From contig QKGW01000508.1 of NCBI GenBank assembly GCA_003250275.1, positions 1-12,416 on the forward strand: a DNA stretch of 12,416 bases, given 5' to 3'. Positions within the stretch are counted from its first letter, which is position 1. The number at the start of each line of letters is the position of its first letter. Below the pieces are notes generated by a model. That model worked only from the letters and a program-made list of their open reading frames with translations. It was not told the origin of the DNA and searched no databases. Position numbers and translations under genes: made by a program. This document shows positions 1 to 7,139 of this stretch, piece after piece. This stretch comes from Alphaproteobacteria bacterium. Lineage in GTDB: Bacteria > Pseudomonadota > Alphaproteobacteria > Rhodospirillales > Rhodospirillaceae.

Positions 1-909
1 GGGCTGATTACCGAGGAGTCGGACTATCGCGTCCTCGGCGACGACGCGGCGCGGGCGTTCTTCGCGCGCTACGCCGTGGCGGTCGGCTCGACCGGCAACC
101 TCGGCCTGTCGATCGGGATGATCTCGGCGAAGATCGGCTTCAAGACCACGGTGCACATGTCCGCCGATGCGCGCCAGTGGAAGAAGGACAAGCTGCGCGC
201 CTGCGGCGTCACCGTCGTCGAGCATTCCGGCGACTACGGCGCGGCGGTCGAACGCGGCCGCGCCGAAGCCGAGGCCGACCCGTTCTGCCACTTCGTCGAC
301 GACGAATGGTCGAAGGACCTGTTCCTCGGCTATTCGGTGGCGGGCCTGCGGCTGCGCGCGCAGTTGGACGCGCGCGGCGTCGCGGTCGATGCCGCGCATC
401 CGCTGTTCGTCTACCTGCCGTGCGGCGTCGGCGGTGGACCGGGCGGCGTCGCCTTCGGGCTCAAGCTGGCGTTCGGCGATGCGGTGCGCTGCATCTTCGC
501 GGAGCCCACCGCCTCGCCCTGTATGTTCCTCGGCGTCTACACCGACATGCACGAGAAGCTCGCGGTGCAGGATTTCGGCATCCCCAACCGCACCGCCGCC
601 GACGGCCTCGCGGTTGGTCGTCCGTCGGGTTTCGTCGGCCGCGCGATGCGGCGGCTGGTCGACGGCTACTTTACGGTGGCCGACGCCGAGCTCTTCAACC
701 TCCTCAAGGTGCTGCGCGACACCCAAGGGATTTGCCTCGAACCCTCGGCAATCGCAGGCGCGCCCGGTCCCGCGCGGATGCTCGCCGATACCGACTATCG
801 CGCACGCATGGGCTTCACCGACGAACAGCTCGCCGGCGCGACGCACCTCACCTGGGCGACCGGCGGCAGCATGGTGCCGCCCGACGAAATGGCGAAGTAC
901 TTCGCCTGA
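1..909 (+). CDS. dsdA: D-serine ammonia-lyase (D-serine dehydratase), 5'-truncated
   Basis: PLP enzyme that converts D-serine to pyruvate and ammonia through 2-aminoacrylate, in the cytoplasm. The reading frame is open from base 1, so the start lies upstream. About 302 residues are present, against roughly 440 for the family, so about 140 N-terminal residues are missing. The missing part should include the PLP-binding lysine. Visible hallmarks are the asparagine loop GSTGNLGLSIG, the stretch VHMSADARQWKK, the glycine-rich phosphate-binding loop PCGVGGGPGGVAFGLKLAFG, AEPTASPCM, and the C-terminal THLTWATGGSMVPPDEM. These match E. coli DsdA from memory almost residue for residue, so identification is strong. 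The stop at 907-909 is followed by a hairpin terminator. The next genes, on the same strand, also concern D-amino acids but have their own promoter. The ATG at 76 is internal to the domain and is not the start. Confidence 0.95.
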   Translation, partial: GLITEESDYRVLGDDAARAFFARYAVAVGSTGNLGLSIGMISAKIGFKTTVHMSADARQWKKDKLRACGVTVVEHSGDYGAAVERGRAEAEADPFCHFVDDEWSKDLFLGYSVAGLRLRAQLDARGVAVDAAHPLFVYLPCGVGGGPGGVAFGLKLAFGDAVRCIFAEPTASPCMFLGVYTDMHEKLAVQDFGIPNRTAADGLAVGRPSGFVGRAMRRLVDGYFTVADAELFNLLKVLRDTQGICLEPSAIAGAPGPARMLADTDYRARMGFTDEQLAGATHLTWATGGSMVPPDEMAKYFA

Positions 910-926
910 CGCTTCCGCCAGAAAAC

Positions 927-960
927 AACCGCCCTCCGGCTTTGCCCGAGGGCGGTTTCG
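927..960 (+). terminator. Hairpin terminator after dsdA
   Basis: A perfect 10-bp inverted repeat (927-936 with 948-957, AACCGCCCTC / GAGGGCGGTT) encloses an 11-base loop that can itself pair GGC with GCC. It starts 18 bases after the dsdA stop. The following tract (TTTCGGTTT) is only moderately T-rich, so termination may be partial. It separates dsdA from the tetR operon. Confidence 0.75.
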
Positions 961-975
961 GTTTCCGCCTTCGGC

Positions 976-1004
976 TTGACAATTGTCCGGTGGACAATTA
1001 GCGT
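976..1004 (+). promoter_or_regulatory. Predicted sigma70-type promoter of the tetR-ridA-dehydrogenase-aldolase operon
   Basis: A consensus -35 hexamer TTGACA (976-981) is followed by exactly 17 bases and a weak -10, TAGCGT (999-1004). The distance to the tetR ATG at 1034 leaves a leader of roughly 20 bases. The -35 is seen directly; the -10 assignment is inferred from spacing and matches only three consensus positions. The operator palindrome fills the spacer. Confidence 0.6.
981..999. promoter_or_regulatory. 19-bp palindromic operator, probably bound by the adjacent TetR regulator
   Basis: AATTGTCC-GGT-GGACAATT is a perfect 8-bp inverted repeat around a 3-base centre. Its length and symmetry are usual for TetR-family dimers. 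It begins on the last base of the -35 hexamer and ends on the first base of the proposed -10, so a bound dimer would block RNA polymerase. It lies 34 bases before the tetR start, which fits autorepression. Binding by this particular protein is inferred. Confidence 0.7.
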
Positions 1005-1033
1005 TTTCGCGACGCTCCAATAACCGAGGCACC

Positions 1034-1789
1034 ATGACCGATCCGGGACCAGATAGACGCCTGGGGCGTGCGGCCGAAAAAGGCCTCACCCGCGACACCA
1101 TCGTATCCGCCGCGATCGCGCTGATCGATGCGGAAGGCCTCGGCAATTTCTCGGTCCGGGCTCTAGCGCGCCAACTCGGGGTCTATCCCGCCGCGATCTA
1201 CTGGCACATCGGCGGCGCCAAGGACGACCTGTTCTCCGAGATCACCGCCACCATCACCTCCGGCCTGATCCGCCCCGACGAAGTGCCCGACGACTGGCGC
1301 GACACCTTGCGCCTGGTGTTCCGCCGCTACCGTGCCGCCGCACAACGACACCCGGACATCGCCAACCTCATCGGCGCGCAGATCAAATCGAACGGCCCGC
1401 CCCACGCAGCCCTCATCGAGGTTCTCATTACCGCTTTGCGCCGCGCGGGCTACGACGGCGAACCGCTGGTGGACGCCTTCAACGCGCTGATCGGCGGCCT
1501 GTTCGGCTACATGACGATGGAACTGGCACCCCCGCCGCAACGCGACGTTACCGCTTGGGAAACCAGCTTCGAATCCCGCCTCTCCGCGCTCGACCCGGCC
1601 CGCTTCCCCGAAACTGCCGCGTATATGCCGCTGATGCGCAACCGGGCGTTCGCGCTGCGCTGGAAGAACGGCGTCGAGGCGCCGCTCACCGGCGGCTACG
1701 ACGCCCTTCTCGAAAACCTCATCGCCGGCCTCGCGGCGCGCGCGCCGAAGCCGAGCACCCCCTCCCCAGACAAGGAACAGAGCCCATGA
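1034..1789 (+). CDS. TetR/AcrR-family transcriptional regulator
   Basis: Predicted 251-residue ligand-responsive DNA-binding dimer. The N-terminal domain shows LTRDTIVSAAIALIDAEG (about 18-35). It is followed by the helix-turn-helix FSVRALARQLGVYPAAIYWHI (about 39-59), with the typical TetR pattern ending in YWH. The rest is an alpha-helical ligand domain too divergent to name an inducer. The ATG at 1034 is chosen because GAGG lies six bases upstream; a TTG at 983 in the same frame falls inside the operator and is rejected. The gene is first in its operon and its stop overlaps the ridA start by ATGA. Its position behind a palindrome-bearing promoter suggests autorepression relieved by a D-amino acid or a product of the pathway, which is inference. 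Confidence 0.9.
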   Translation: MTDPGPDRRLGRAAEKGLTRDTIVSAAIALIDAEGLGNFSVRALARQLGVYPAAIYWHIGGAKDDLFSEITATITSGLIRPDEVPDDWRDTLRLVFRRYRAAAQRHPDIANLIGAQIKSNGPPHAALIEVLITALRRAGYDGEPLVDAFNALIGGLFGYMTMELAPPPQRDVTAWETSFESRLSALDPARFPETAAYMPLMRNRAFALRWKNGVEAPLTGGYDALLENLIAGLAARAPKPSTPSPDKEQSP

Positions 1790-2133
1790 CCGCCCTGCCG
1801 TTCTCCACCTATCGCCGCGTCGGCAACACTCTCTATCTCTCGGGCGTGATCGGCTTCGAGGCCGATGGCTCGCTCGCCGGCGAAATCGGCCGCGAGACGG
1901 ATGCCGCGATGACCCGGATCAAGGACATCCTCGAAGCCCAAGGCTACGCGATTGCCGACGTCGTCTCGGTGACCTGCTTCCTCACCGACAAAGCCGACTT
2001 CGCGGCGTTCAACGCCGCCTACAAGACGTGGTTCGCCGACCCGCTGCCGGTGCGCAGCACCATCGTTTGCGACCTTGTGGTGGATGCGAAGGTGGAAATC
2101 ACCGTGATCGCCGACAAAGGAGCGGTTGCATGA
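1786..2133 (+). CDS. RidA/YjgF/YER057c/UK114-family imine/enamine deaminase
   Basis: Predicted 115-residue cytoplasmic protein. RidA proteins are usually trimers that hydrolyse reactive enamines and imines such as 2-aminoacrylate to 2-keto acids and ammonia. The fold pattern is visible in LYLSGVIGF, the helix DAAMTRIKDILEAQGY, VSVTCFLTDKADFAAFNAAY and the C-terminal KVEITVIA. Arg90 in PVRSTIV aligns with the substrate-carboxylate arginine (Arg105 of E. coli RidA), and Glu104 with Glu120. The N-terminus is short and lacks the usual IGPYSQ segment, so this is a divergent subfamily. The start is the ATG of the ATGA overlap with tetR, with AAGGA nine bases ahead. Among PLP and flavin enzymes acting on D-amino acids, an imine-clearing role is natural. 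Its preferred imine cannot be read from sequence. Confidence 0.88.
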   Translation: MTALPFSTYRRVGNTLYLSGVIGFEADGSLAGEIGRETDAAMTRIKDILEAQGYAIADVVSVTCFLTDKADFAAFNAAYKTWFADPLPVRSTIVCDLVVDAKVEITVIADKGAVA

Positions 2134-3368
2134 CCGAGATCCTCGTCCTCGGCGCGGGGATGGTCGGCGTTTCCAGCGCGCTTGCCTTGCAGGCGCGCGG
2201 CTTCGCCGTCACCCTCGTCGACCGGCGCGAACCCGGCCGTGAGACCAGCTTCGGCAACGCCGGATTCATCCAGACCGAAGCGGTGGAGCCTTACGGCTTC
2301 CCGCTGGCGTTCTCAAAGCTCCTCGAGGTCGCGACCAAGCGCACCAACGACGTGAACTGGCACCTCGCAGCTATGCCCGGCCTGTTCGGGCCGTTGGCGC
2401 GCTACTTCTACAATTCCTTCCCCAAGCGCCACCGGGCGGTTTCGGCAATCTACAGCCAGTTGGTGACCCGCGCGGGCGACGACCACGCGCCGCTGATCGC
2501 CGCCGCCGGTGCCGACGCGTTGATCTCCCGCGAGGGCTTTCGCCAAGCCTACCGCTCGGCCGCGACCTTCGATGCCGCGGCCAAGGACGCCGAGCGCCTG
2601 CACCGCGACTACGGCGTCGCGATGCGCATCCTCTCGCCCGCCGATCTCCGCGCCGAAGAGCCGTTGCTAGAGCGCGAGATGGCGGGCGGCGTCGATTGGC
2701 ACGAGGCCTGGGCATGTTCGAACCCCGGCGGGCTGGTCACCGCCTACGCCGACCTGTTCGCGGCGCGCGGCGGCACGATCGTTCGCGGCGACGCCACCAC
2801 GCTCGCCGAAGACGCCGGCGGCTGGACACTCGCCACCGCCGATGGCCCGCTCCGCGCACCTCAAGCGGTGATAGCGCTTGGGCCGTGGTCGCAGGAGTTG
2901 CTCGACAGATTCGGCTACCGGGTCCGGATGGTGCGCAAGCGCGGCTACCACCGCCATTACAAATTTGCCCAACCGTTGCGGCATCCGTTCATGGATACCG
3001 ACAACGGCGCGGTCTGTGCGATGACCCCCACTGGCCTGCGCATCGCCACCGGCGCCGATCTCACGCGGATGAACGCGCCCGCCGACCTCAGGCAGATCCG
3101 CCGCGCCGAGGCGGCGATCCGCGAGCTGTTTCCCTTGGGCGAAGCGGTGGAAGCCGAGCCGTGGTTCGGTCACCGGCCGTGTATGCCCGACATGCTGCCG
3201 ATGGTCGGCCGCGCGCCGCGCCACAAAGGGCTGTGGCTGCACTTCGGCCATGGGCACCAGGGGTTCACGCTCGGGCCGACGACGGCGGACATTCTCGGCA
3301 ACATGATCGCCGACGGCGCACCGGACCCGTTCGGCGGCGCTTTAGCCTACAGGGAGACACGACGATGA
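2130..3368 (+). CDS. FAD-dependent D-amino acid dehydrogenase-like oxidoreductase (DadA/DAO family)
   Basis: Predicted 412-residue flavoprotein that would oxidise a D-amino acid to a 2-imino acid, which hydrolyses to the keto acid and ammonia. Electrons in DadA relatives go to the respiratory chain. The N-terminal Rossmann motif is clear: ILVLGAGMVGVSSALALQ (4-21, GxGxxG at 8-13), with an acidic Asp31 ending the second strand. It is followed by ETSFGNAGFI and, mid-protein, the dehydrogenase-type VRKRGYHRHY. The C-terminal flavin segment is FGHGHQGFTLGPTTADILGN (from 372). Length is close to DadA (about 430), but the N-terminal SPGY-type segment of true DadA is absent, so the substrate may differ; a D-hydroxyproline dehydrogenase or related amine oxidase is possible. 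The start is the ATG in the ATGA overlap with ridA, seven bases after AAAGGAG. Confidence 0.85.
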   Translation: MTEILVLGAGMVGVSSALALQARGFAVTLVDRREPGRETSFGNAGFIQTEAVEPYGFPLAFSKLLEVATKRTNDVNWHLAAMPGLFGPLARYFYNSFPKRHRAVSAIYSQLVTRAGDDHAPLIAAAGADALISREGFRQAYRSAATFDAAAKDAERLHRDYGVAMRILSPADLRAEEPLLEREMAGGVDWHEAWACSNPGGLVTAYADLFAARGGTIVRGDATTLAEDAGGWTLATADGPLRAPQAVIALGPWSQELLDRFGYRVRMVRKRGYHRHYKFAQPLRHPFMDTDNGAVCAMTPTGLRIATGADLTRMNAPADLRQIRRAEAAIRELFPLGEAVEAEPWFGHRPCMPDMLPMVGRAPRHKGLWLHFGHGHQGFTLGPTTADILGNMIADGAPDPFGGALAYRETRR

Positions 3369-4525
3369 CCATGGACCCGGAAGTGGGTTACGACGCCCCC
3401 GCCCGCGTCGGTATGCCCCTCGACGAGGTGATGACCCCGGCGCTGGTGGTCGACCTCGACGCGTTCGAGCGCAATGTCGCGAAAATGCGCGATCACGCGG
3501 CAACGATGGGGGTCGCCCTGCGCGCCCACGCCAAGACCCACAAATCGGCGGATATCGCCCGCTACCAAATGACCAAGGGCGGCGCCATCGGCGTCTGCTG
3601 TCAGAAGGTATCCGAGGCCGAGGCGCTGGTGCGCGGTGGCGTCGGCAACGTGCTGATCGCCAACGAAGTCACCGAACCGGCGAAGATCGCGCGGCTAATG
3701 CGCTTGGCGAAACAGGCCCAGGTGCGGGTGTGCGTCGACGACCACGCCAACGTGACGGCGCTTTCCGAAGCGGCTTCGGCGGCCGAGCTCCAGCTCGAGG
3801 TTCTGGTGGAGATCGACTGCGGCGCGGCGCGCTGCGGCATCGCCCCGGGCGAACCGGCGGTGGCACTGGCGCGTCGAGTGAACGAAGCGCCCGGCCTCGC
3901 GTTCGTCGGCCTGCAGTCCTACCACGGGGGTGCGCAGCACATCGCCGACGCCGCGGAGCGCCGCGCCACCGTCGCGGAATCCACCCGCAAGACCGCCGAG
4001 ACCGTGGCCCTGCTCGCCGCCGCCGGCATCCCCTGCCCGGTAGTGACCGGCGCAGGCACCGGAACTTTCGCGTTCGAGGGCGTATCCGGCGTCTACACCG
4101 AGATCCAGTGCGGTTCCTACATCTTCATGGATGTGGACTACGGCCGCATTCGAGGTGCGGACGGCGGCGGCCTCGGTTTCGAGAACGCGCTGTTCATTCT
4201 GGCGGCGGTGATCAGCCACCCCACCGCCACGCGCGCGGTGTGCGACGCGGGCCTCAAGGCGCACTCGGTGGATTCCGGCCTGCCGACGGTCTACGACCGC
4301 AGCGTCGCCGGGACAAAGACCTGGGCCGGTGTGAGCTATGCCGGTGCATCCGACGAACACGGCACCCTCGCCGACCCCGAGAGCGTGCTGGCGATCAACG
4401 ACCGCGTGCTGCTGGTGCCGGGGCACTGCGACCCCACCTGCAACCTCCACGACTGGTTCGTCGGCGTGCGTGACGGCCGCGTCGAGTGCCTGTGGCCGGT
4501 CACGGCGCGCGGCAAGCTGTTCTGA
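3365..4525 (+). CDS. DSD1-family PLP enzyme: D-threonine / D-3-hydroxyaspartate aldolase-like
   Basis: Predicted 386-residue, PLP- and metal-dependent fold-type III enzyme (alanine racemase-like barrel plus beta domain). Relatives split beta-hydroxy D-amino acids to glycine plus an aldehyde or glyoxylate, or dehydrate D-serine or D-threo-3-hydroxyaspartate. Seen: TPALVVDLDAFERNV (24-38) opening the barrel, the PLP-lysine motif RAHAKTHK with Lys57, LVEIDCGAARCG, GLQSYHGG, VVTGAGTGTF, and the C-terminal metal site GHCDPTCN with His354 and Asp356. From memory, aldolases use His-x-Asp and dehydratases His-x-Cys, so aldolase is favoured. The start is the ATG of the ATGA overlap, eight bases after AGGGAG; an ATG two codons later is an alternative with poorer spacing. 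It is the last gene of the operon and ends just before a strong hairpin terminator. Confidence 0.87.
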   Translation: MTMDPEVGYDAPARVGMPLDEVMTPALVVDLDAFERNVAKMRDHAATMGVALRAHAKTHKSADIARYQMTKGGAIGVCCQKVSEAEALVRGGVGNVLIANEVTEPAKIARLMRLAKQAQVRVCVDDHANVTALSEAASAAELQLEVLVEIDCGAARCGIAPGEPAVALARRVNEAPGLAFVGLQSYHGGAQHIADAAERRATVAESTRKTAETVALLAAAGIPCPVVTGAGTGTFAFEGVSGVYTEIQCGSYIFMDVDYGRIRGADGGGLGFENALFILAAVISHPTATRAVCDAGLKAHSVDSGLPTVYDRSVAGTKTWAGVSYAGASDEHGTLADPESVLAINDRVLLVPGHCDPTCNLHDWFVGVRDGRVECLWPVTARGKLF

Positions 4526-4541
4526 ATTTCCTGCACCCAAG

Positions 4542-4574
4542 AAAAAAGCCCCGGAGATACTCCGGGGCTTTTTT
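4542..4574. terminator. Bidirectional rho-independent terminator between convergent operons
   Basis: A perfect 15-bp inverted repeat (4542-4556 with 4560-4574) has a 3-base loop, ATA. The core is GCCCCGGAG/CTCCGGGGC, flanked by a run of A on the left and six T on the right, so each strand reads as a GC stem followed by a U tract. It lies 17 bases after the aldolase stop and 9 bases beyond the amidase stop, so it serves both operons. Confidence 0.93.
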
Positions 4575-4582
4575 GATTGCAC

Positions 4583-6085
4583 TCAGTCGAAGCTGAGGAA
4601 GCCCGGCGCGTCCTTGAGCGGCGGCGCGGCGCGCAGCATCGCGAGATCGACCATCGGGCGCGCAAGTTCCGGGTCTGCGGCGAACAGTGCCTCCAGCTCG
4701 GCCGCCACCGCCAAGGTGCCGAGGTCGTCGCCCTTGCGACCGATGACCTGAAGGCCGAACGGCAACCCAAGACGGTCCCGCCCCGCCGGGATGGTGACCG
4801 CCGGATGCCCAGGCAGGGTTCCGGCATAGGCCATCGCCAGCCAGTGGTAGTAGGTCTTGGTCGGTTTGCCGTCGATCTCGGTGGGGTAAAGCTCGTGCCA
4901 GTCGCGCGGGCTGATCGTCACCGAAGGCGCGAGGATGAAGTCGGCGGTCTCGAAGAAACGCTGCCAGTTGCGGTAGATGCGCCCCTGAATCAACAGCGCC
5001 TCGGTCACGTCGAGGGCCGAATAGGTCAACCCCTCGGCAACGTTGTCGCGCACGTTCGGGCCAACCTTGTCGGGGTGGTTCTTTACCCGGTCGTGGTGCA
5101 TCGACAGGAACATCACGCCGCGCAGGATCGAGAACGCGCGGTCGGCCTCGTCGCAATCGGGGTGGTCGTTGCGGAGTTCGCCGAACACGCTGCCGAAGCG
5201 CGCGAGCTTGTCGGTAAAGCTGTCGCGGATCACCCGCTCGGTCGGCGCGAAGCCGAAGTCCTCGGTCGCGGCGATGCGCAACGACGAGAGATCGACGCGC
5301 GGCAAAGCGCGCAACTTGGCCGGATCGGCGTGGGTGCGGCCGTCGACGATCGAGGTCCACGGGTCCATGCGGTCGGCGCGCATCTGCACCGAAAGCATCA
5401 GCGCCGCATCGGCAACCGTGCGCGCCATCGGGCCCGGCGTCGGCAGCGGAATCAGCGCCATGCCACGAGTATCGCCCGGCACCACGCCCGGCGACGGGCG
5501 GAACCCGACGACACCGCAGAACGACGCCGGATTGCGCAGGCTGCCGCCGGTATCGGAACCGGTGGCGATCGGGCTCATGCCGCACGCCAGCGCCACCGCC
5601 GAGCCGCCGGAGGATCCGGCGCAGGTCTTGGTGAGATCGTGCGGATTGGCGGTCGCGCCGTAGACGCGGTTGCGGGTATTGCCGCCGGCGCTCCATTCCG
5701 GATTGTTGGTCTTGCCGAGAACGATCGCACCCGCGCCCTTGAGCGCGGCGATCATCGCGTCGTCCTTGGTCGCCATGTTGTCGGCGAACAGCTCCGAACC
5801 GAAGGTGGTGGGTAGACCGGCAACGTCGATCATGTCCTTCACCGCCAGCGGCAAGCCGTGCAGCGGGCCGAGCGGGTCGCCGGCCATCACCGCCTTTTCG
5901 GCGGCGCGGGCCTCGGCCCGCATTGTCTCGAAATCGGATGCGACGAGCGCGTTGACCGCATGGTTGACGGCCTCGACACGCGCGATCGCCGCCTCGGTCA
6001 GCTCGACCGGGGAGAGTTTGCGCTGGCCGATCAGACGCCGTGCTTCGCAGGCATCGAGATCGGCCGGATCGGAAGAGTTGGACAT
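4583..6085 (-). CDS. Amidase-signature family hydrolase
   Basis: Predicted 500-residue cytoplasmic amidase of the Ser-cisSer-Lys type, hydrolysing a carboxamide or N-acyl amide. The triad is visible: Lys83 in GLPLAVKDMID, cis-Ser158 in AGSSGGSAVA, and nucleophile Ser182 in GSDTGGSLRNPASFCG; the 24-residue gap between the serines is the family norm. No signal peptide is seen. The N-terminus EARRLIGQRKLSPVELTEAAIARVEAVN is standard. The chosen ATG is at 6085, with a weak GAGA ahead; an in-frame ATG at 6121 would add 12 residues and lies closer to the ATPase stop. It is the last gene of the transporter operon, 43 bases after the F-type ATPase, so its substrate is probably what the importer brings in. 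GatA is a relative, but gatB and gatC are absent and a tRNA-amidation role is unlikely. Substrate unknown. Confidence 0.9.
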   Translation of the reverse strand: MSNSSDPADLDACEARRLIGQRKLSPVELTEAAIARVEAVNHAVNALVASDFETMRAEARAAEKAVMAGDPLGPLHGLPLAVKDMIDVAGLPTTFGSELFADNMATKDDAMIAALKGAGAIVLGKTNNPEWSAGGNTRNRVYGATANPHDLTKTCAGSSGGSAVALACGMSPIATGSDTGGSLRNPASFCGVVGFRPSPGVVPGDTRGMALIPLPTPGPMARTVADAALMLSVQMRADRMDPWTSIVDGRTHADPAKLRALPRVDLSSLRIAATEDFGFAPTERVIRDSFTDKLARFGSVFGELRNDHPDCDEADRAFSILRGVMFLSMHHDRVKNHPDKVGPNVRDNVAEGLTYSALDVTEALLIQGRIYRNWQRFFETADFILAPSVTISPRDWHELYPTEIDGKPTKTYYHWLAMAYAGTLPGHPAVTIPAGRDRLGLPFGLQVIGRKGDDLGTLAVAAELEALFAADPELARPMVDLAMLRAAPPLKDAPGFLSFD

Positions 6086-6128
6086 GTTCTGTGTCTCGTT
6101 TTTAAAGAATGGAGAGTTCATCGGCCGA

Positions 6129-7139
6129 TCATGCCGACACAGGCAAGACCGCGGTGTCGGCGTCGCCATGGAGATGGCAGACGACCCGAGACGCGGTATC
6201 GGCGATATGGGGCGGCGCCACGGCTTCGCAGATCGGCCGCCGCGCCGGGCAGCGCGGATGAAACCGGCAGCCCGAAGGCGGCGAGATCGGGTTGGGGTAG
6301 TTGGAGCCGAGGCGATTGTCGGGGATGAACTGGTCCGGATCGGGGGTTAGGACCGAATCCAGCAGCGCCTGGGTGTAGGGATGGCGGGGCGCGGAGAAGA
6401 TCTGTCGCGCCGGCCCCTCCTCGACGATCTGGCCGAGGTACATCACCGCCACGCGGGTCGCGAGATGTTCGATCACCGCGAGATTGTGGCTAATGAAGAG
6501 ATAGGTCAGGCCGAACTCCTGGCGCAGATCGGTGAGCAGGTTGAGGATCTGGCTCTGCACCGAAACGTCGAGCGCCGAGGTCGGCTCGTCGCAAATCAGG
6601 ATCTCGGGCTTCATGATCAGCGCCCGGGCGATGGCGACGCGCTGACGCTGACCGCCTGACATCTGGTTCGGGGTACCGCGCCGCGCCCGCTCCGGCAGGC
6701 CGACGAGGTCAAGCATCTCGCGCACCGCCTTGGCGCGGCTCGGTCCATCGCCGATGCCGTGGACGACGAGCGGCAGCGAGACGATCTCTTCCACCGTCTT
6801 GCGCGGGTTGAGCGACGAGTACGGATCCTGGAACACCGCTTGGATCCGCCGCGACAGACGACGGCGGTCGCCGCTATCCACTTCCTTGTCGTCGATCAAC
6901 ACGTGGCCGCTGGTCGGCGCTTCGAGGCCGAGCAGGATTTTCGCCAGGGTTGACTTGCCGCACCCGGATTCGCCGACTAGGCCGACGACATCCTTCTTGT
7001 ACAGGCGCAACGATACACCGCCCAGCGCTTGCAACGGCATCGGCTTTGCGAACAGGCCCGATTTGACCGAATAGGTCTTGGTGATGCCGGTGAGTTCGAG
7101 CACCGGCGTACGCGGCATCTGCGGGGTTGTTTCGGTCAT
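6129..7139 (-). CDS. Peptide-type ABC importer ATPase, OppF/DppF-like
   Basis: Predicted 336-residue nucleotide-binding subunit on the cytoplasmic face of the importer. Visible: Walker A GESGCGKST (56-64), Q-loop VFQDPYSSLNPR, signature MSGGQRQRVAIARAL, Walker B ILICDEPTSALD, and H-loop FISHNLAVI. The C-terminal oligopeptide-transporter extension has SGCRFHPRCPARRPIC, the cysteine cluster typical of this family. The start at 7139 overlaps the D ATPase stop as TAATG, with GGAG a few bases upstream. The open frame continues upstream of this ATG only as a shadow of the D gene. It pairs with the D-type ATPase as a heterodimer. The substrate is set by the binding protein, so I give no dpp or opp symbol. 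Confidence 0.95.
   Translation of the reverse strand: MTETTPQMPRTPVLELTGITKTYSVKSGLFAKPMPLQALGGVSLRLYKKDVVGLVGESGCGKSTLAKILLGLEAPTSGHVLIDDKEVDSGDRRRLSRRIQAVFQDPYSSLNPRKTVEEIVSLPLVVHGIGDGPSRAKAVREMLDLVGLPERARRGTPNQMSGGQRQRVAIARALIMKPEILICDEPTSALDVSVQSQILNLLTDLRQEFGLTYLFISHNLAVIEHLATRVAVMYLGQIVEEGPARQIFSAPRHPYTQALLDSVLTPDPDQFIPDNRLGSNYPNPISPPSGCRFHPRCPARRPICEAVAPPHIADTASRVVCHLHGDADTAVLPVSA

Noticed and set aside
167..1001. Two further overlapping plus-strand frames inside dsdA (from 167 and from 177)
   Set aside because: They are arginine/serine-rich out-of-frame shadows, and both run through the terminator; the second also runs into the operator.
983..1033. TTG start at 983 for the TetR gene
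   Set aside because: It would place the start inside the operator and promoter. The ATG at 1034 has a GAGG ahead and gives the normal TetR N-terminus.
2696..3364. Long open frame running into the aldolase gene, which would make a 609-residue fusion
   Set aside because: The upstream part is an arginine-rich out-of-frame shadow of the dehydrogenase. The aldolase has a good Shine-Dalgarno and an ATGA-overlap start at 3365, and its family begins there.
4577..5815. 412-residue plus-strand open frame opposite the amidase
   Set aside because: It is rich in Arg, His and Ala with no family pattern, and the opposite strand carries an intact amidase with its full triad.
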